DNA from: Edaphochlamys debaryana
Lineage: Eukaryota; Chlorophyta; Chlorophyceae; Chlamydomonadales
Assembly (NCBI GenBank): GCA_016858145.1
Contig: JAEHOE010000158.1
Location: 62,001-126,000, forward strand
DNA length: 64,000 nt
Direction: 5' to 3'
Made by a program: the position numbers and the translations under genes. This document shows, one piece after another, positions 23,769-34,537 of this stretch. Within the stretch, counting starts at the first letter, position 1. Every line of letters starts with the position of its first letter. The notes under the pieces were generated by a model, which made no database searches, was not told where the DNA came from, and saw only the letters and a program-made list of their open reading frames with translations.

Positions 23769-25273
23769 AACTGGCCCGCCGAACACCGGGCTCGGAGCTG
23801 TGACAGTCCGGTCGGAGAAAAATGCCGGGAAAGAGGGCTGAGAGCCATGCAACGCACGCAGGGGCCCGCAAGGGATGGACCGCATGGAGGCAGCATGGCA
23901 GCATACTGGTAGGCAGGCAGCAGGTGGCGCAAGGCAGTGCAAGCAGGAAAGCAGTACTGCCAGGAACGGCAGCAGAGAGCAACGCAGCATTTACTCAGGA
24001 GAATGTAAAGAAACATCGAGTAAAGAAACATCAACGCACCCCTAGCGTTGCTGGCGGGGCTGCTGGGGTGCCGCGCGCCTCGCGCAGGGCACCCCGGCAG
24101 CCCCGAAACCCAGCCCTGACACATAAAACCAGCACAATAAATTAGGAAGCATAGAAGGGTGAACATTACAGTGCAACTGCTGGGAAGCTAGAGGCTGTCG
24201 GCGCGCGTAGGGGCCGGAGCTGGCGTGCCGAACCGGAGCCAGCTCTGTGCCCGGATTTCGGGCCGCCAGTCGCGTTCGCGTTTTGCTGCCTATCTCGCTG
24301 CTGTAGGGCTCCTGAGTACTATCCAAGGCTAGAGGGCGGCGGGGGCTGGCTGTTGGGACGCGCAGGGGCCGGAGCTGGCGTGCCGAATCGGAGCCGCGGC
24401 TCTGTGCCCGGATTTCGGGCCACCAGTCCGCATTCGCATTACGCAGCCAAACTCGCTGCTTTAGAGCTCCCTCATTATGTGTGATCAAATCGGCGTGGGC
24501 TGGGGCGTGATCGCGTCCTGGCGTGCGCCCAGCTCGCTCGGCATGGCTGGCATGCTCGGGGCTGCTGGTCCGCGAGTCGCTCCGGCTCACGAAAGCCCTC
24601 GCTGACGCTGGGACAGTCTAAGCTATGCCCATGTCAACTGCGTGAGGGCGCGGAAGTGTTGACGCGCGGTAGACAAGCGCAGAACCGATTGACTCGGTCT
24701 GTTGCAGCAGAGGTCGACAACTGAGTCCCAGGACGGTTCCTACAGCGCATGAGTGATGTTGCCGTCTGCTTTATGCGTGTGTATGTAGTGACCGGCCACT
24801 GTTCGCCGCGGTCCACACGTGTGGAAAAACAGCCCACCCATCCATCGGGGTTGGGATCGCGACAGGGCGCGACGCCTCTGCCCAGCAGCTGCAATACCAC
24901 TTGCAGCGCTGCCCTGTCAACGTCAAGCACAGGGAGCTCTTGCTTCAACATATTGTTTCACTCTCGTGATTCAGCCTCCGCGACTTGACAGCGTGAGCTA
25001 TCGGCGGCAGTTACCCCTTGTGCTACTCATAACAGCAAGGCTGGAAGAACACTGTCGCGGCCAAGGCCTTGCGACGAGCTGTCCATGAAAGCCCGACGAC
25101 GATTGCGCGAACGGTGTTTCTCAATACCTTCAATGATGGTCTCTTTCAGCTATGGGAGCACATAGCAGAGCGGGGAACCCGCGGCGCAACGGGAGCGCCT
25201 CAGGAGCAGGAGTGCCCCCCCTCCCCGCTCTCCCCCCCTCGACATGCACGCGATAACTTGCCCCATGCCCTTG
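23769..25273 (+). repeat. left arm of long inverted repeat
   Basis: Matches 31391-29901 in reverse complement over its full length. It contains an internal direct duplication (about 24206-24280 and 24355-24430, sharing GGGGCCGGAGCTGGCGTGCC). Open frames in both arms are mirror images, so they carry no independent coding evidence. Confidence 0.9.
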
Positions 25274-25394
25274 GCACATCAGTGTCGAGCTGAGCGAAAT
25301 GAAAAGGATGACAAAGGGGGGCAGCAGCTACGGCAGGGCAAGGGAGGCGGGAGGGGAGGCCGTGTACAGGGATGCTTGTAAGTGGGGCGGCATG

Positions 25395-25530
25395 TGTCCA
25401 CCCCCCCTGCCGCCCGTCCCTGCCCTGCACGCCCGCCCCCGCCCCCCCCTCCAGGTCACGATCACCGGCCGGGAAGCAGGCCCAAGGCACTGCAGCCCTC
25501 GGGTTGCGGGGAAGGAGGGCAGGCGGCCCG
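25395..25530. repeat. inner ~130-bp repeat, also at 27617-27740, 27815-27860 and 29755-29897 (opposite strand)
   Basis: The segment with GATCACCGGCCGGGAAGCAG and flanking text occurs here on plus and at least twice on minus inside the same element. Its copies bracket the 184-bp array and the 3' side of the reverse-transcriptase-derived frame. Confidence 0.8.
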
Positions 25531-25554
25531 CTCGGTCGACACGCGCATCTTTCG

Positions 25555-27535
25555 TGCGGGTCCCCCTGCCCGTGCACCTCTCCCAACCACACATCCATCC
25601 CCTCCACGCCTGCACCTGACCACCGCCCCACCCAGGCTTTGTGCCCCGTGCTAGCATGTGCCTAGGGGCCCTGCTGGTGAAAGGACACGGCCGGATGCGG
25701 CTGGGAACAAGCACAGATACCACTTTGACCAGGGTCCGTGCGGGTCCCCCGGCCCATGCACCTCTCCCAACCACACATCCATCCCCTCCACGCCTGCACC
25801 TGACCAACGCCCCACCCAGGCTTTGTGCCCCGTGCTATCATGCGCCTAGGGGCCCTGCTGGTGAAAGGACACGGCCGGATGCGGCTGGGAACAAGCACAG
25901 ATACCACTTTGACCAGGGTCCGTGCGGGTCCCCCGGCCCATGCACCTCTCCCAACCACACATCCATCCCCTCCACGCCTGCACCTGACCACCGCCCCACC
26001 CAGCGTTTGTGCCCCGTGCTAGCATGCGCCTAGGGGCCCTGCTGGTGAAAGGACACGGCCGGATGCGGCTAGGAACAAGCACAGATACCGCTTTGACCAG
26101 GGTCCGTGCGGGTCCCCCGGCCCATGCACCTCTCCCAACCACACATCCATCCCCTCCACGCCTGCACCTGACCACCGCCCCACCCAGCGTTTGTGCCCCG
26201 TGCTAGCATGCGCCTAGGGGCCCTGCTGGTGAAAGGACACGGCCGGATGCGGCTGGGAACAAGCACAGATACCACTTTGACCAGGGTCCGTGCGGGTCCC
26301 CCGGCCCATGCACCTCTCCCAACCACACATCCATCCCCTCCACGCCTGCACCTGACCACCGCCCCACCCAGCGTTTGTGCCCCGTGCTAGCATGCGCCTA
26401 GGGGCCCTGCTGGTGAAAGGACACGGCCGGATGCGGCTGGGAACAAGCACAGATACCGCTTTGACCAGGGTCCGTGCGGGTCCCCCGGCCCATGCACCTC
26501 TCCCAACCACACATCCATCCCCTCCACGCCTGCACCTGACCAACGCCCCACCCAGGCTTTGTGCCCCGTGCTAGCATGCCCCTAGGGGCCCTGCTGGTGA
26601 AAGGACACGGCCGGATGCGGCTGGGAACAAGCACAGATACCACTTTGACCAGGGTCCGTGCGGGTCCCCCGGCCCATGCACCTCTCCCAACCACACATCC
26701 ATCCCCTCCACGCCTGCACCTGACCACCGCCCCACCCAGCGTTTGTGCCCCGTGCTAGCATGCGCCTAGGGGCCCTGCTGGTGAAAGGACACGGCCGGAT
26801 GCGGCTGGGAACAAGCACAGATACCGCTTTGACCAGGGTCCGTGCGGGTCCCCCGGCCCATGCACCTCTCCCAACCACACATCCATCCCCTCCACGCCTG
26901 CACCTGACCACCGCCCCACCCAGCGTTTGTGCCCCGTGCTAGCATGCGCCTAGGGGCCCTGCTGGTGAAAGGACACGGCCGGATGCGGCTGGGAACAAGC
27001 ACAGATACCGCTTTGACCAGGGTCCGTGCGGGTCCCCCGGCCCATGCACCTCTCCCAACCACACATCCATCCCCTCCACGCCTGCACCTGACCACCGCCC
27101 CACCCAGGCTTTGTGCCCCGTGCTAGCATGTGCCTAGGGGCCCTGCTGGTGAAAGGACACGGCCGGATGCGGCTGGGAACAAGCACAGATACCGCTTTGA
27201 CCAGGGTCCGTGCGGGTCCCCCGGCCCATGCACCTCTCCCAACCACACATCCATCCCCTCCACGCCTGCACCTGACCACCGCCCCACCCAGCGTTTGTGC
27301 CCCGTGCTAGCATGCGCCTAGGGGCCCTGCTGGTGAAAGGACACGGCCGGATGCGGCTGGGAACAAGCACAGATACCACTTTGACCAGGGTCCGTGCGGG
27401 TCCCCCGGCCCATGCACCTCTCCCAACCACACATCCATCCCCTCCAGGCCTGCACCTGACCACCGCCCCACCCAGCATTTGTGCCCCGTGCTAGCATGTG
27501 CCCAGGGGCCCTGCTGGTGAAAGGACACGGCCGGG
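25555..27535. repeat. 184-bp tandem array, about 10-11 copies
   Basis: The segment GCCTAGGGGCCCTGCTGGTG recurs at intervals of 184 bases from about 25660 to 27500 with only a few substitutions per unit. Unit ends differ in a small set of alternating variants (AGGCTTTGTG or AGCGTTTGTG). No conserved coding frame is evident. Confidence 0.95.
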
Positions 27536-27869
27536 TGCGGCTGGGAACAAGGCAGGGGCGGGGAAAGCAATGTCCCACTTGCATCCAACCCGGTCCAGCA
27601 CACCCCCTCTCCCCCTGCAGACCGAGCGGGCCGCCTGCCCTCCTTCCCCGCAACCCGAGGGCTGCAGTGCCTTGGGCCTGCTTCCCGGCCGGTGATCGTG
27701 ACCTGGAGGGGGGGCGGGGGCGGGCGTGCAGGGCAGGGACGGGCGGCAGGGGGGGTGGAAGCAGTGTCCCACTTGCATCCAACCCGGTCCAGCACAGCCC
27801 CTCTCCCCCTGCAGACCGAGCGGGCCGCCTGCCCTCCTTCCCCCACAACCCGAGGGCTGCAGTCCTCGG

Positions 27870-28372
27870 TGTTTACAATGAAGGACCCCCCTGGGGTCAC
27901 AGCGCTGAACGCTGGGGCCAAGCGACCCACCTCACGGGCTTGCCCCCTGCAAGCCAGAACGCAAGTCCCTGTCATAACTTGCACTGACCACACTCAGGTC
28001 CCACCTTAGTCCTTGGCACGCAATGACCATGCTCAGCGTGTATCGATGGCCCCTCCTCGGCCGCGCCTCCTACCAGTAACCGTTTACCGTTCATCATGTG
28101 CTCACACTGTTGGCCGTACACCTCTCGATCCTGGCTCTCCCGACCCCACATTCACTCCCACTCTGCGGCTCCCTCCCGTTTGTTATGCGCCGCAGAGGAC
28201 TATGTCCCCTTTCCGCAAGGTGCACATCCCATCAAACGCCACGTGTAGCTCACCCGGTCCCCGCCCCTGCCCTGCGACTCCCTCCCGTTTGTTATGCGCC
28301 GCCGGGCGAAACCCCCCCCCCCCTGCGGCTCCCTCCCGTTTGTTATGCGCCGCAGGGTGTGCCCCGCCTCCA
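27870..28372. repeat. three copies of a ~31-bp repeat downstream of the RT-derived frame
   Basis: CTCCCTCCCGTTTGTTATGC with conserved edges occurs at about 28161, 28273 and 28323. It lies just beyond the stop codon (28373) of the minus-strand RT-derived frame, so it may be a 3'-UTR tail repeat of the original retroelement. The remainder of 27870-28160 shows nothing recognisable. Confidence 0.6.
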
Positions 28373-29686
28373 TCAAGGGGCGTCCGGGCCTGCATACTGC
28401 ACTGATCCATCCGCCCTGGCCGCTAGGAAAGGGTGGTCGGTTGGGACCTCATCCCAGCCCCTGTGCGTGAGCCCAACCTCCGCAAAACACTGCAAACGGC
28501 CCTCAAACTCGCCTCGTGCTACTGCTAAAGCCTGTGCCATCATCAAGGAGTGGTCCTGAGCGTCCCTGTGCGCATACTTGTACCTTCTGGCCCGGTCCAT
28601 CGCGCATATCGCGGCCAGACACACCACGTCCCACACTCGCGCATGAATCCCGGTGCCCTCTGGGGGCACAGCAAGCCACACCTCGTGTCGTTTCACCGCC
28701 CTGCCAATACCATGACTGAGGCGCATACGAACAGCCACAGCGGCTGGGCAATACCAGAAATGGTGGAGCCGATCGCCTTGCTCCATGGCCCGCCCACACG
28801 GACACCTCGCCACGTTCTCAGTTCCTAACTGGCTCCGGTGCATGCCAAATCCCGGGAAGCCATCCATCGCCAGCCTCCACAAGGGCTCTTTATTGCCCGG
28901 ATCCCACTTAATGCCCCACAACCTCGGCCAAACCGCTTTCAGACTTGCCACTGCTTCTGCTGATGCCGTGTCTGTGCCGTACGCCTCCTGAATGTAAAGT
29001 GCATGCTTCCGTGCTAGCTTAACCCGAGCCGGTCCCAATTGCAAGTGCGTGGCCAGGCTAACTGTCATCTTTGCCAAGCTGACGTCCTCCCAGCCTATGC
29101 CCCTGGCAATGTTCGCCCAAGCCTCTTCTTCCCCTGGGGCGGCCGCCTGATCGTCCACCCCCCGTGCTGCTTCGGCCCACCCGGCCGGGAGCCGGCTAAT
29201 AAGCGCGCCCAGGCGCTGTCCCATGTCTAGTCCATTGCGGAGTGCTTGCGGGAGCGCTCCCACCTGCGTGCCCAAAATGCTCTGTACTACCCTTTCGGTG
29301 TATGACCTGTTGATCTGGGCCCTCGCCCGTGCGAGAGCCCGACCTAAGCTGCCCTCCAGCCCGTGCATCCCTCGGATGCGCTCAAGCTCATCTAGGCAGC
29401 GGACTGCCGTGCCTACTGTCCGCAGTCCCGGAACCGCGAACAGATCTGTGAACTCGCCTTCGAGGCCCCAGCTTGGGGCGTTGTTGTCGATGTTCCCCGC
29501 GGGCAGGGCTGGGTTGCCCCAAAGCGGTGCATTGTAGACCCAGGCTCCGGCTGGCATGGGAGCAATCACTTGGGCCTGGGGCAGCAGCGCTAGCGCGCCT
29601 GCCACGCGCACCAGTGCTGGTGAGGTTGCGCGTTGGACTGTGGCCCCCAAGATGCGGAGACCGATCGACGAGGTCGGGCGCCGCAT
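28373..29686 (-). CDS. C-terminal part of a LINE-type reverse-transcriptase protein (no polymerase core)
   Basis: The frame is open from 29893, but its first ~69 codons come from the flanking repeat, so the Met at 29686 is the likelier start (437 codons). After a short lead comes a segment like the region that follows the polymerase in plant/algal LINE proteins: VYNAPLWGNPAL... then GLRTVGTAVRCLDEL, the Asn-Pro and 'TVG' landmarks of the zf-RVT-type region. It ends with a zinc-knuckle-like pattern (CPCG, then HHFWYC). No reverse-transcriptase catalytic YxDD box, endonuclease or RNase H is seen. It is therefore a 5'-truncated retroelement fragment with a long intact frame, trapped inside the long inverted-repeat element. 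Whether it is expressed is unknown. Confidence 0.65.
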   Translation of the reverse strand: MRRPTSSIGLRILGATVQRATSPALVRVAGALALLPQAQVIAPMPAGAWVYNAPLWGNPALPAGNIDNNAPSWGLEGEFTDLFAVPGLRTVGTAVRCLDELERIRGMHGLEGSLGRALARARAQINRSYTERVVQSILGTQVGALPQALRNGLDMGQRLGALISRLPAGWAEAARGVDDQAAAPGEEEAWANIARGIGWEDVSLAKMTVSLATHLQLGPARVKLARKHALYIQEAYGTDTASAEAVASLKAVWPRLWGIKWDPGNKEPLWRLAMDGFPGFGMHRSQLGTENVARCPCGRAMEQGDRLHHFWYCPAAVAVRMRLSHGIGRAVKRHEVWLAVPPEGTGIHARVWDVVCLAAICAMDRARRYKYAHRDAQDHSLMMAQALAVARGEFEGRLQCFAEVGLTHRGWDEVPTDHPFLAARADGSVQYAGPDAP

Positions 29687-29900
29687 TGTCAGGAGGCAGA
29701 GCGGGTGTGCTGCTGGGTGGGTTGAGCGGAGCAGGGAGACGAGCGGCGCGGTCCTGCGGGCTGCAGTGCCTTGGGCCTGCTTCCCGGCCGGTGATCGTGA
29801 CCTGGAGGGGGGCGGGGGCGGGCGTGCAGGGCAGGGACGGGCGGCAGGGGGGGTGGAAGCAGTGTCCCACTTGCATCCAACCCGGTCCAGCACAGCCCCT

Positions 29901-31391
29901 CAAGGGCATGGGGCAAGTTATCGCGTGCATGTCGAGGGGGGGAGAGCGGGGAGGGGGGGCACTCCTGCTCCTGAGGCGCTCCCGTTGCGCCGCGGGTTCC
30001 CCGCTCTGCTATGTGCTCCCATAGCTGAAAGAGACCATCATTGAAGGTATTGAGAAACACCGTTCGCGCAATCGTCGTCGGGCTTTCATGGACAGCTCGT
30101 CGCAAGGCCTTGGCCGCGACAGTGTTCTTCCAGCCTTGCTGTTATGAGTAGCACAAGGGGTAACTGCCGCCGATAGCTCACGCTGTCAAGTCGCGGAGGC
30201 TGAATCACGAGAGTGAAACAATATGTTGAAGCAAGAGCTCCCTGTGCTTGACGTTGACAGGGCAGCGCTGCAAGTGGTATTGCAGCTGCTGGGCAGAGGC
30301 GTCGCGCCCTGTCGCGATCCCAACCCCGATGGATGGGTGGGCTGTTTTTCCACACCGCGGCGAACAGTGGCCGGTCACTACATACACGCGCATAAAGCAG
30401 ACGGCAACATCACTCATGCGCTGTAGGAACCGTCCTGGGACTCAGTTGTCGACCTCTGCTGCAACAGACCGAGTCAATCGGTTCTGCGCTTGTCTACCGC
30501 GCGTCAACACTTCCGCGCCCTCACGCAGTTGACATGGGCATAGCTTAGACTGTCCCAGCGTCAGCGAGGGCTTTCGTGAGCCGGAGCGACTCGCGGACCA
30601 GCAGCCCCGAGCATGCCAGCCATGCCGAGCGAGCTGGGCGCACGCCAGGACGCGATCACGCCCCAGCCCACGCTGATTTGATCACACATAATGAGGGAGC
30701 TCTAAAGCAGCGAGTTTGGCTGCGTAATGCGAATGCGGACTGGTGGCCCGAAATCCGGGCACAGAGCCGGCTCCGATTCGGCACGCCAGCTCCGGCCCCT
30801 GCGCGTCCCAACAGCCCGCCCCCGCCGCCCTCTAGCCTTGGATAGTACTCAGGAGCCCTACAGCAGCGAGATAGGCAGCAAAACGCGAACGCGACTGGCG
30901 GCCCGAAATCCGGGCACAGAGCTGGCTCCGGTTCGGCACGCCAGCTCCGGCCCCTACGCGCGCCGACAGCCTCTAGCTTCCCAGCAGTTGCACTGTAATG
31001 TTCACCCTTCTATGCTTCCTAATTTATTGTGCTGGTTTTATGTGTCAGGGCTGGGTTTCGGGGCTGCCGGGTGCCCTGCGCGAGGCGCGCGGCACCCCAG
31101 CAGCCCCGCCAGCAACGCTAGGGGTGCGTTGATGTTTCTTTACTCGATGTTTCTTTACATTCTCCTGAGTAAATGCTGCGTTGCTCTCTGCTGCCGTTCC
31201 TGGCAGTACTGCTTTCCTGCTTGCACTGCCTTGCGCCACCTGCTGCCTGCCTACCAGTATGCTGCCATGCTGCCTCCATGCGGTCCATCCCTTGCGGGCC
31301 CCTGCGTGCGTTGCATGGCTCTTAGCCCTCTTTCCCGGCATTTTTCTCCGACCGGACTGTCACAGCTCCGAGCCCGGTGTTCGGGCCAGTT
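29901..31391 (-). repeat. right arm of long inverted repeat
   Basis: Reverse complement of 23769-25273. It lacks the ten bases TCCACACGTG present in the left arm near 24810. The outer end is CGGGCCAGTT. Confidence 0.9.
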
Positions 31392-32708
31392 ACTTACTGA
31401 CTGTAGCGGTGAAGCTCAATGCATGTGATAACGGACAGCGCCGGACGGTGGGGTTTGCAGGCCAAGTAAGGGTGCTGCTGGGGTCCCTACAGCTCATGCT
31501 GTGCAACCCAGGGCAACCCAGGGGTCTTGTCTCCCACGCGCGCACCACAGCCTCAGCCTCTGGCCAGGGATGGAGTGCGCGGCATCCCCACCTGAACCCA
31601 GCCCCTGCATTGCGCTTTGCTTTAAACTCAGACCCCATGCATCAGCTGGTTAATCCCGACTCGGTCTCACTTCCGCCCTCGCCATACACCCGGCCATGGC
31701 TTACTGGGCCATGTCCAAACTCCCGACCGGCACAAACGTTCTATTCACCCTCGTGGAGTCCCAAGCAAGTGCGGGAGCGGCCACTCTGGGAAAAGTGTGT
31801 TCGCGGCGGCGCTTCGGTTTCTCTTCGGTTGTGCTTCGGGTGGCAAGCATGGCAGCTCTTCGGTTGCGCTTCGGGTTCACTTCAGCTGTACTTCGGTTCT
31901 TCTTCGGTTCCTCTTTCAGCTATTTTGTGTCAGAAGCGGATCTGAAGCGCAACCGAAGAGGAACCGAAGTACTTCGCCCCCCTGAAGCACTTCGCCTGCC
32001 CGAGGATCCGAAGTGCACCCGAAGAGGATCTGAAGCGCGACCGAAGTGCATCCGAAGCACCACCGCCCCGGCCCATCTGAAGCGCAACCGAAGTGCATCC
32101 AAAGCAGTTCCATCGGGATTACACGATGCTGGCCTGGGCCGGCTGCCCCTGCCCCAGGCCCGCCTGCCCCAGCAATCCCTGCGTGCGCCTGCCCCTGCCC
32201 CAGCAATCCCTGTGTGCCTGCCCCTGCACCACTGCACCTGCTCATCACTGCCTGCCCCTCCATACCCTGGCCTGCTCAACGCCCCGGCCGCCCGCCCTGC
32301 CGGGCCTTCCCGCGCCCCCCACTGGCACCACCACGGCGCCCTGGTGACGCTGGCTGCCGCCCCCGCCCACCACCGCCCCGGCCCATCTGAAGCGCAACCG
32401 AAGTGCATCCGAAGCAGTTCCATCGGGATTTCACGATGCTGGCCTGGGCCGGCTGCCCCTGCCCCAGGCCCGCCTGCCCCAGCAATCCCTGCGTCCACCA
32501 CTGCACCTGCTCATCACTGCCTGCCCCTCCATACCCTGGCCTGCTCAACGCCCCGGCCGCCCGCCCTGCCGGGCCTTCCCGCGCCCAGGTGACGCTGGCT
32601 GCTGCGCCCGCCCACCACCGCCCCGGCCCGCCACCGCCCCCCGCGCCAGCTCCTGAGGCCGCTTGCCTGGCTTCTCCTCCGACTCGTCACTCGAGCCCGA
32701 CGACTCGC
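31392..32708. repeat. intergenic with CTTCGG/CCGAAG foldback and a ~310-bp direct repeat
   Basis: At 31805-31915 CTTCGG motifs recur every 10-25 bases. At 31935-32065 the complementary CCGAAG motifs recur, so the two halves can pair as a large imperfect hairpin. A segment of about 240-310 bases starting GCCCATCTGAAGCGCAACCG near 32072 is repeated from about 32380 (CATCGGGATT, CGATGCTGGCCTGGGCCGGC). No gene is supported here. Confidence 0.7.
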
Positions 32709-34195
32709 TCACTCGGACGTCTGCATCGCCTCCTTGATTGTCAGCTGGCGCTGGGGGGTGGGGTCAGGCACAGTCGTCGCCTTAGACACCAGCACCTTGG
32801 ACACGGTAACACCGATAAGCTGTGCTATGTAGCTATGACTGGACACCATGCCAGGCGTCATGTCAAGAGACTCTGCAGAGAAGAACAGGTATACAGTTGC
32901 TGTAGCGTCTCTTCAGTGCCCACCCAATGAACATGTCCACGCTCACCTACCTTTGTCTTTCTTGCCCTTCTTGGCGGCCGGTGCGGCCGCCGGCTTGGCC
33001 TCGTCCTGCTTTCTCTTCTCGTCTGAACGCGGTAGGTGAAGGGGACGGACAGCACTCAGCAGCTGCAAGGTACGATACGACTCTGGCCAGCAACGTTCAG
33101 ACTTACGCGCTTTGGCCCCTGCCGCAGCTGGTGGCTGCACTCCTCCCCCTGCCGGGCCAAGCTGCCGCGGGACCCCTGGGCCTGGGGCGGCTGAGCTCGT
33201 GTAGCACGATTTGACGACCGGCTCGACCTTCTCTGCACGTGAGGAAGACACCAGCCAGTTTCCATCGACTTGCCGTGACACAAGTGCGCAGGTGAGGACA
33301 TACCTTTCCAGGTTTCCAGGAGCTGCACCTGATTGGCCCGGTGAGCGGCCAGCCCCAGGAGCACGTGCCCTGCAGGTAAGGTTGCCTGAAAGTAAAGCCA
33401 ACCCGCCTCCTTTCATTTGTTCGCATCACGCCCATCAACTTACAGGGCCAGCTCGGCCTCCTCCGAGTCGGTCAGCGTGTCCCCCAGCTCCTGCCGCACC
33501 TTGACGCCGACGTCCTCGTGGCCAAGCTCAGTCACGCACCCTTCAAGAGGGCGCCGTTGAACCACCGCTGGTTAGATGAGGTGTACGCCCGAAGTCAGCC
33601 CTGTCTGCGCGCATACACGGCAACCGGGAGTTTGGTGCAGGGGAGGCCGCTTCTAAGCAGGGGGTCGACAGGGCTGTCGACCCCCCCAACAACAACGACT
33701 AGTGTCGCCGATCGCCTCTACATTACAACATAAGTACGTAGGGTCATCATGCGACCTCCGCAGGCCTAGGCGCTGGGTTTGAGTCCCTGATGTGTGCAAA
33801 CCGCGATGTAATTCCGCTCTCGCAAGTCCTGACACCCTTACGCATTCTCACGGATTAGTGAGAGCGCCCGCTCAACGTCGGACAAGCCGGACGTCAACAT
33901 TCAGTCGCTGCCTGCGGACCAAGTAAGCATGTAAGTGAGAGCCCAAAGATGGTAGTCAAAAGAAGTACTGGCGCTCACCATCCTTTGTGACGACGTCCTC
34001 GTTTTCACCGTGTCTGAAGAGGAGCGTGTCCGCCTTGGTTCCGCCGAGCATCGCCGCGAGTTTGACTCCCAGTCCCTGCGGAGCTGCGCCATCCCCGGCC
34101 GCTTACGAGGCTGGCTGATACGGCAGGGTTGCCGGAGCATAGCGCTTGAGCATTCCAATAGGCCGCACGTCCAACAGGACTTTGCGAGCGGCCAT
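32709..34195 (-). CDS. unrecognised multi-exon gene, frames not fully reconciled (possible decaying copy)
   Basis: Exon-like segments with proper splice sites on the minus strand are: 34195-34107 (MAARKVLLDVRPIGMLKRY), 34075-33979 (GLGVKLAAMLGGTKADTLLF), about 33900-33842 (LTSGLSDVERALSLIRENA), 33540-33444 (ELGHEDVGVKVRQELGDTL), 33369-33304 (HVLLGLAAHRANQVQLLETW), 33232-33107, 33022-32951 (Lys/Ala-rich) and 32872-32709, ending AMQTSE and TGA. The last four join in perfect phase. The junctions between exons 1-2, 2-3 and 4-5 are off by one or more bases with the visible GT-AG sites. Either small exons are missed or the copy has frameshifts. I recognise no family. The basic tail (KRKQDEAKP...KKGKKDK) suggests a nuclear or nucleic-acid-associated protein, but that is only a guess. 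Confidence 0.5.
33659..33722 (+). repeat. inward-facing terminal repeat with GTCGAC palindrome, left copy
   Basis: GTCGACAGGGCTGTCGAC, followed by AACAACAACGACTAG and a TCGCCTCT segment, matches in inverted orientation the sequence at about 34434-34500. The two copies face each other across ~700 bases that contain the 5' exons of the unrecognised gene. Confidence 0.65.
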
Positions 34196-34433
34196 TGTTA
34201 ACACTGCTGGCCACAGCAGGCAGAAAAAGAGCTAAGATGCTCGCATTGTATGCTTGTGATTTCGTATACCAGTTTCTATTAGGCTGTGAGGGCAGGAGAC
34301 GCTGACCTGAATCGCTTCCGTATTCAGACGGCCCATGTCGGCGCGTTGCCTCGCGCTATGACATGTCCATTAAACCATGTGGAGCGCCTGCGACGACGAA
34401 GCTTGCGGCAGCGGTGTCGCATCGCACTTGTGT

Positions 34434-34537
34434 TGTGCAGGAGAGGCGAACGGTGACCCTAGTCTTTGTTGCCGTTGGGGGGTCGACAGCCCTACCTGTC
34501 GACAGGGGGACGGCAGGAGGGTCGACAGCCCTGTCAA
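34434..34537 (-). repeat. inward-facing terminal repeat with GTCGAC palindrome, right copy
   Basis: The reverse complement of about 34434-34500 matches 33668-33722 (GACTAG, GTC-CCG-TCGCCTCT landmarks). The palindrome is partly duplicated here (two GTCGACAGCCCT segments about 45 bases apart), directly upstream of the 124-bp array. Confidence 0.6.

Larger units (their letters stand above)
23769..31391. mobile_element. large foldback-type element with ~1.5-kb terminal inverted repeats
   Basis: Left arm 23769-25273 and right arm 29901-31391 are inverted, near-identical copies. The clearest difference is a 10-base indel beside a GCCGCGG/CCGCGGC segment. The outer ends read AACTGGCCCG inward on both sides. 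A short, clear target-site duplication is not visible (left flank ...GGGAGTTATG, right flank ACTTACTGAC...). The 4.6-kb spacer holds a 184-bp tandem array, further inverted ~130-base repeats and a reverse-transcriptase-derived frame. No transposase was recognised. It may be a non-autonomous foldback transposon or an inverted segmental duplication. Confidence 0.7.

Noticed and set aside
23684..24166. 160-codon Cys/Leu-rich minus-strand frame in the left arm
   Set aside because: It is mirrored in the right arm and shows no domain; the frame stays open only by repeat identity, so it is not independent support for a gene.
25555..27535. CRISPR array
   Set aside because: Units are 184 bases, repeated end to end with no unique spacers, in a eukaryotic genome without cas genes.
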